DNA of 64,000 bases, taken from Lantana camara (lineage: Eukaryota; Streptophyta; Magnoliopsida; Lamiales; Verbenaceae). The stretch covers positions 47,378,501-47,442,500 of the forward strand of contig CM074860.1 of assembly GCA_037501455.1 (NCBI GenBank). The letters run 5' to 3'. This document shows positions 60,301 through 64,000 of the stretch, one piece after another (positions within the stretch are counted from its first letter, which is position 1; every line of letters starts with the position of its first letter). The notes beneath the pieces were generated by a model. It had not been told where the DNA came from and searched no databases. It worked only from the letters and a program-made list of their open reading frames with translations. Both the position numbers and the translations under genes were made by a program.

Positions 60301-61028
60301 ACACAACTAGCCACAAGAATTGTTACAATTATGCAACAAGAAAGCTCAAAGAAACAATATATATAAATCTTGGATTGTTTAATTCAAGTATGAGAGCAAG
60401 GAAGCAAATTCCACATATCTTGTACAATTCATCTTCTTCTCCAAGAGCAAGGAATGAAGCAAAGAAAATAAAATTTTATCGGAAGAAAATGAAACACACG
60501 ACGAGTGGAGTTCAAATCTTACCTCGGATTGTTGATTGGACGAGAAATTGAGATGAGGCTTGAGCTCAAGGTTGAAGATGGAGGAAACCCTTCTTTTCTC
60601 TTCCTTTTCTCTTGTGGAATGATGGAGCAAGAATGAGGGAGAAGAGAGTTGGTTTGGTTTATTAAGGCCAAGAAAACCGGTTCGGTTCACTCGGTTAGAA
60701 ATTAAATTGGTAGAGAGGTCAAACGGCCTCAGAAAAAGGTAAGGCTAGTCCCGTTGGACCCAAATCATCGAAATGAATCCAATTGTGAACTTAGAATTCA
60801 AATTCGAATTAAGGTAGCCAGGAGGGCTCAAACACCCTAACTAAAATTAGGTTCTTAAAGAGCAATTATTGGACAATTGAGTCCAAGTACATTTAATAAA
60901 TTCTAATGCGCACATAATAAAATTACACGTTGACACGTTGGCATGTGACGTCACATAAATCACATAATTACTGAATTAAACTCTCTCGCGACGTCGTACC
61001 TGGCTTGCCAAAAAATTGGGGTGTCACA
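57386..61028 (-). repeat. 5' LTR of element C with a MITE inside
   Basis: On + it runs from TGTGACACCCCGAACAG to GGGGTGTCACA, 3643 bp, or about 3.16 kb without the MITE and its duplication. It is close to the 3' LTR, with scattered substitutions and small indels. Confidence 0.92.
59736..60213. mobile_element. Mutator-type foldback MITE (478 bp)
   Basis: Present in the 5' LTR of C and absent from the 3' LTR, which gives the empty site. Flanked by TATCTTAAT (59727-59735 and 60214-60222), a 9-bp duplication (10 if the next C is counted). The termini are inverted: GGTTAATTACATCTAGACCC on both ends. The inverted similarity extends about 130 bp inward on each side with few mismatches, so the ends can fold back. 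There is no coding frame. A 9-10 bp duplication and long inverted repeats fit non-autonomous Mutator-like elements. Confidence 0.85.
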
Positions 61029-61033
61029 TTTAC

Positions 61034-62146
61034 GAAAGCCCTAAGCTTTCTTGCCGGAAAAATCCCCGGAGGTGGCGCCGCCGCTGCACCGCCACTGTGC
61101 CACCATGATCCACCGCCAATTGGCCGAATCAGGAATCGTGTGATCAAAGGCCACTAGTTCTCGTCGTTCCGAACAACTTTCGTGAAGGGCCCGAGGCCAA
61201 AAGATGACCGAAAAAGGCCCCAGTTGGCTGCCGAAGTTCCTGCAGCCGCGCGCCTCCCCGGAACTACCACCTACGGCCAAAATTCGGTGAAAACGATGCC
61301 GGAAATGAACTAAGGGGGTCGAAAAAGGGTAGGAAACACCAACCTTGGTCCGAAAAAGCCGCCGAAAGGCGGTAAAACCCGCCGCTACAGTGCCGCGCCA
61401 CTGCCGCCACGAGCTTCGGCCGGCGCGAGCTTCGGCCGGCGCGTGTGGCCCAACCGCCACCCCGATGGCGGCGCCGCCTACGTCAGAAGAAATGCCAGGA
61501 AGCCTTCTTTTTGGGTGTATGGCGCGTGTCGCCGGAAAATGGCCCGAAGTCGCGGCGAATGGGCGACGAAGTGGTGGCTCCGCCACCTTCTCCAGCAGCG
61601 TCTGAAATTCCACCGTATCTCCGCCACCGCTTGTCGGTTGGTCGAGTTCTTGGGACGGTTGTGACCGCGTTGTCGAGATAATCGAAATGGACTAATGGAT
61701 CATCGAATTCCGTCGAGAAACGAGCGAGTTTGGTGATGTTTGTGAAATCACACCTCGGGTGTGTGTGTACAGTGAAAATCGCGGCAGAGAGGAAGAGAGC
61801 TGAAGTCTGCTGCGTTATGACACGTTAAACGAGGATCCGGGTGTTTTATCCCGGGTCCTCGCGCGAAAAACGAACGTTGGAAGGGGCAAACGACGTCAGA
61901 ATTGGGCAAACTTAGAGTCTATGGACTCGTCTCGATGCCCCGAACGCGTTGAAGGGGTCAAAATGGTCAAAAACTCGATCGACCGAGAAATAACCGAAAA
62001 ACCCCTAAAAGAGAAAATTACAAAGGGGCCCCTAAACTCTAAAAGAGTTCAAAATAGGGCCACGAAAAACATAAAATCACATAATTAAACACATAAAAAG
62101 GTTGAAACGTGGCGTACCTTATAAATCGGACGATCGGGATGTTACA
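61034..62146 (-). repeat. Solo LTR I, right piece, with a GC-rich island
   Basis: Resumes after element C and ends GGGATGTTACA at 62146. From 61050 to about 61660 it is strikingly GC-rich and dense in CCGG and GCCGGC, including a tandem 16-mer GAGCTTCGGCCGGCGC (61411-61426, 61427-61442). The island's other side is at 50440-50530, so element C inserted at its edge. The 190-codon frame at 61041-61613 is probably only a by-product of high GC. Confidence 0.8.
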
Positions 62147-62151
62147 AGGTG

Positions 62152-64000
62152 TCACATCCCCCTCACCGAGACCCGACCCGAATATGAAATGAACGATCCA
62201 TACCCGAGCTAAATCACGGCGAACGGGGACATACACACACTCTATGCTAGGTGGGACTAACCCTTGAACCATAAAATCGGAGTTAAACATTAAAGCGGAA
62301 GCAATAACTGAACATACGTTAAATATATACACAATGAGCATCACAGCTCCAAAAATAAGTCATATACATCACCAATTGCCATCACGGCTCAAACAAGTAC
62401 GCTCCAATATAATATCCATATACAATAACCAAAAGTAAGAGTATGCAAGTGTAAGACCCAAAATACAGAGCTAGAGACGAATGCAAGACCTAGGACTCGT
62501 ATTCCCGCCAAGCTCCCTCGACACCTGCATAAAACAACTGAAAACCAAACAGGTTCAGTCCAAAAGGGACTGGTGGGTATAAAAACAGGGCATAAATATA
62601 ATTTTCGGCGGTAATTAAACATTCACATGCAGGTTATAATCCCAAATGAAGTTTTTAAAGAATTGCCCAAGTGGGTGAATAGAAATCATCAAAAGGGATT
62701 ATAACGATTCATTAACATTAGGTCGTTATTGGCCCGGCGAGTGGGCATGCATTATCTCCAACCAACACCTTGTGTAAACCATTTAAACATTCATTCATTC
62801 ATTCTTTTCATGTAAATCCTTCTTTTGTACACATTCATTAGCATTTACACCTTCTTCCTCCGGGTTGGTGGTGGGTTTGCAAGGCCCGACCACCCATTCA
62901 TTGACCAAAAGGGGAACATGACTCCCCAGATGGCGCTCAGCGTCCATTCCTCGCTAACTCCTAACGAGGTCCGGTTACGCCGTTCATTGGTGGAACTAGT
63001 GTGAGGGATCACCGTCGGCCCATGCCTCCCCGGATAGCCACTCACACTAAGTCCCTGTGCCCCATTCGTGCATTCATTCATTCTCGCCAAAACATTGGGT
63101 AGGATTTATAAAACAAGGCTTTACGTTGAAAACATTTACTCTTTAAAACGACTCTCTCTATATATATAATTTTGGTCGAAAACTTTCACATTGAAGGTAT
63201 ATACAGGGTCTTATATCTACATAGAAGAGAAACCCACCTCAAAACGACAGAGGAAGCACAAGAGCCTCACGGACCGGCCTGGTCTCCAATAGGATCAAAA
63301 TCTGTGCGAGAACGGTGAAGTGAGACTCAATATGACCAAATAAGACGCTCGGCAATGCAATGCTCATGATATGAAAATGTAAAGATAAGATTATGTTCAT
63401 GTGCACTATTAAGGAGTTAAATCATATATTCAAGTCATTCGATCATTCATTAGAATTCACAATCCCACCTTTTCAATCAAATTAACTCAAATAATGTTTA
63501 ATATTTACTAAACATATATAACTATATAATAAATATATATATATACACCACATGCATGCAACGTACACACATGCAAGAAATTCAGACGGTGACACGCCCG
63601 TGTCACCATTACAAAGCAAACCGTGACACCCCCGTGTCCCAGTACAGTGGAACCAGACAATCGTGCACCCCCGTGTCATTCTGAAGGAGAAAAAGATGAC
63701 ACGCCCGTGTCAAAAGCACGCAGCAGAAAAAAAAACAGAGCACAACAGTAGAACAATAACGTACCAAAACTAAAACACTCCAATTGGATCAAACTCACGT
63801 TTAGATGTTCAATTATCATGATACACACCTACTAGCATACAAATAGATCAATAACAATTCATAAAAACACATATTTCCAAGCTAGATCATCAAGAATCAT
63901 TCATTACAAACCCATATGTCAACCTATGATCTAAGCTCATAAACTTCATAATATATACATCAAACTTAAGCTCAAAGTTCACAAACATGCTTCCAACAAT
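62152..64000 (-). repeat. LTR H, main part (runs off the window)
   Basis: Continues from the 22-bp terminus at 48117. It begins TCACATCCCCCTCACCGAGACC and resembles the U5 end of the solo LTR 19341-22227 in reverse. It carries hairpins at 63588-63712. Whether it is a solo LTR or part of a full element cannot be seen. Confidence 0.75.
63588..63712 (-). other. Hairpin array in LTR H
   Basis: On -: arm GGTGACA, loop CGGGCG, 7-bp stem (63588-63607). GACA with loop CGGGGG (63625-63638). A degenerate unit at about 63663-63678. TGACA with loop CGGGCG (63697-63712). The alternation of GGGCG and GGGGG loops matches the array of the solo LTR at 20394-20613. Confidence 0.72.

Larger units (their letters stand above)
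50719..61028 (-). mobile_element. LARD-like element C (non-coding), TSD TTTAC
   Basis: Minus-strand element with two LTRs (57386-61028 is 5', 50719-53912 is 3'), PBS, PPT and a 3.5 kb internal domain without gag or pol. Perfect target duplications TTTAC lie at 50714-50718 and 61029-61033. The first base of its left end is C instead of T. The 5' LTR carries a later MITE. Internal sequence is related to that of B in at least four places, so B and C are members of one non-autonomous group. Confidence 0.92.

Noticed and set aside
61041..61613. 190-codon frame on - in the GC-rich island
   Set aside because: Frames are open on both strands here because stop codons are rare in GC-rich DNA. Composition is low-complexity Arg/Ala/Gly and no domain is recognisable.

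Overview
This 64 kb window looks like nuclear DNA from a flowering plant, and it is made almost entirely of nested LTR retrotransposons. I see no host gene, tRNA, rRNA or prokaryotic signal. The elements belong to the Ty3/gypsy chromovirus group. The best-preserved polyprotein has the order protease, RT (FIDD), RNase H, integrase, then a C-terminal chromodomain-like tail. LTRs are 2.6-4.2 kb, begin TGTRRC or TGTGAC, and primer sites match initiator tRNA-Met. Together these suggest the Tekay/Del lineage. The species cannot be named; a eudicot is a guess.

Layout, left to right. (1) 1-5934: 3' part of a non-coding (LARD-like) element A on +, with PPT and LTR. (2) 5935-6096: integrase fragment on -. 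(3) 6097-15476: LARD-like element B on +, with two LTRs, the second truncated. (4) 15477-39110: decayed chromovirus D on - (gag-pol wreck, PBS, 5' LTR). Its LTR is split twice: by a solo LTR at 19341-22227 (TSD GTACG) and by the 14.6 kb element E at 23592-38193 (TSD CAAAA). E has both LTRs, PBS, PPT, gag, pol and an extra ORF upstream of gag. (5) 39111-39930: non-gypsy spacer, perhaps a dead copia gag. (6) 39931-42129: start of LTR F on +. (7) 42130-48116: element G on -, a relative of E that lost all of pol. (8) 48117-64000: a stack in which LTR H holds solo LTR I (TSD AGGTG), which holds LARD-like element C (50719-61028, TSD TTTAC), whose 5' LTR holds a Mutator-type foldback MITE (59736-60213).

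How the parts relate. The coding elements (D, E, G) and the non-coding ones (A, B, C) share PBS type, PPT type and LTR-end sequence. D, B and C also share a 15-bp leader block. This fits non-autonomous elements moved by chromovirus proteins.

The most interesting signals are structural. Arrays of short hairpins in the LTRs have stem sequences that differ between families but a repeated six-base CGGNNG-type loop, and some stems show paired base changes. A covarying hairpin with a GAGGAC-type loop sits just before the PPT of four elements. Donor- and acceptor-like splice sites recur in fixed order inside divergent LTRs, suggesting a spliced LTR leader. An extra protein frame ahead of gag is present in both E and G. 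All coordinates and structures were read by eye; no alignment or folding program was run.
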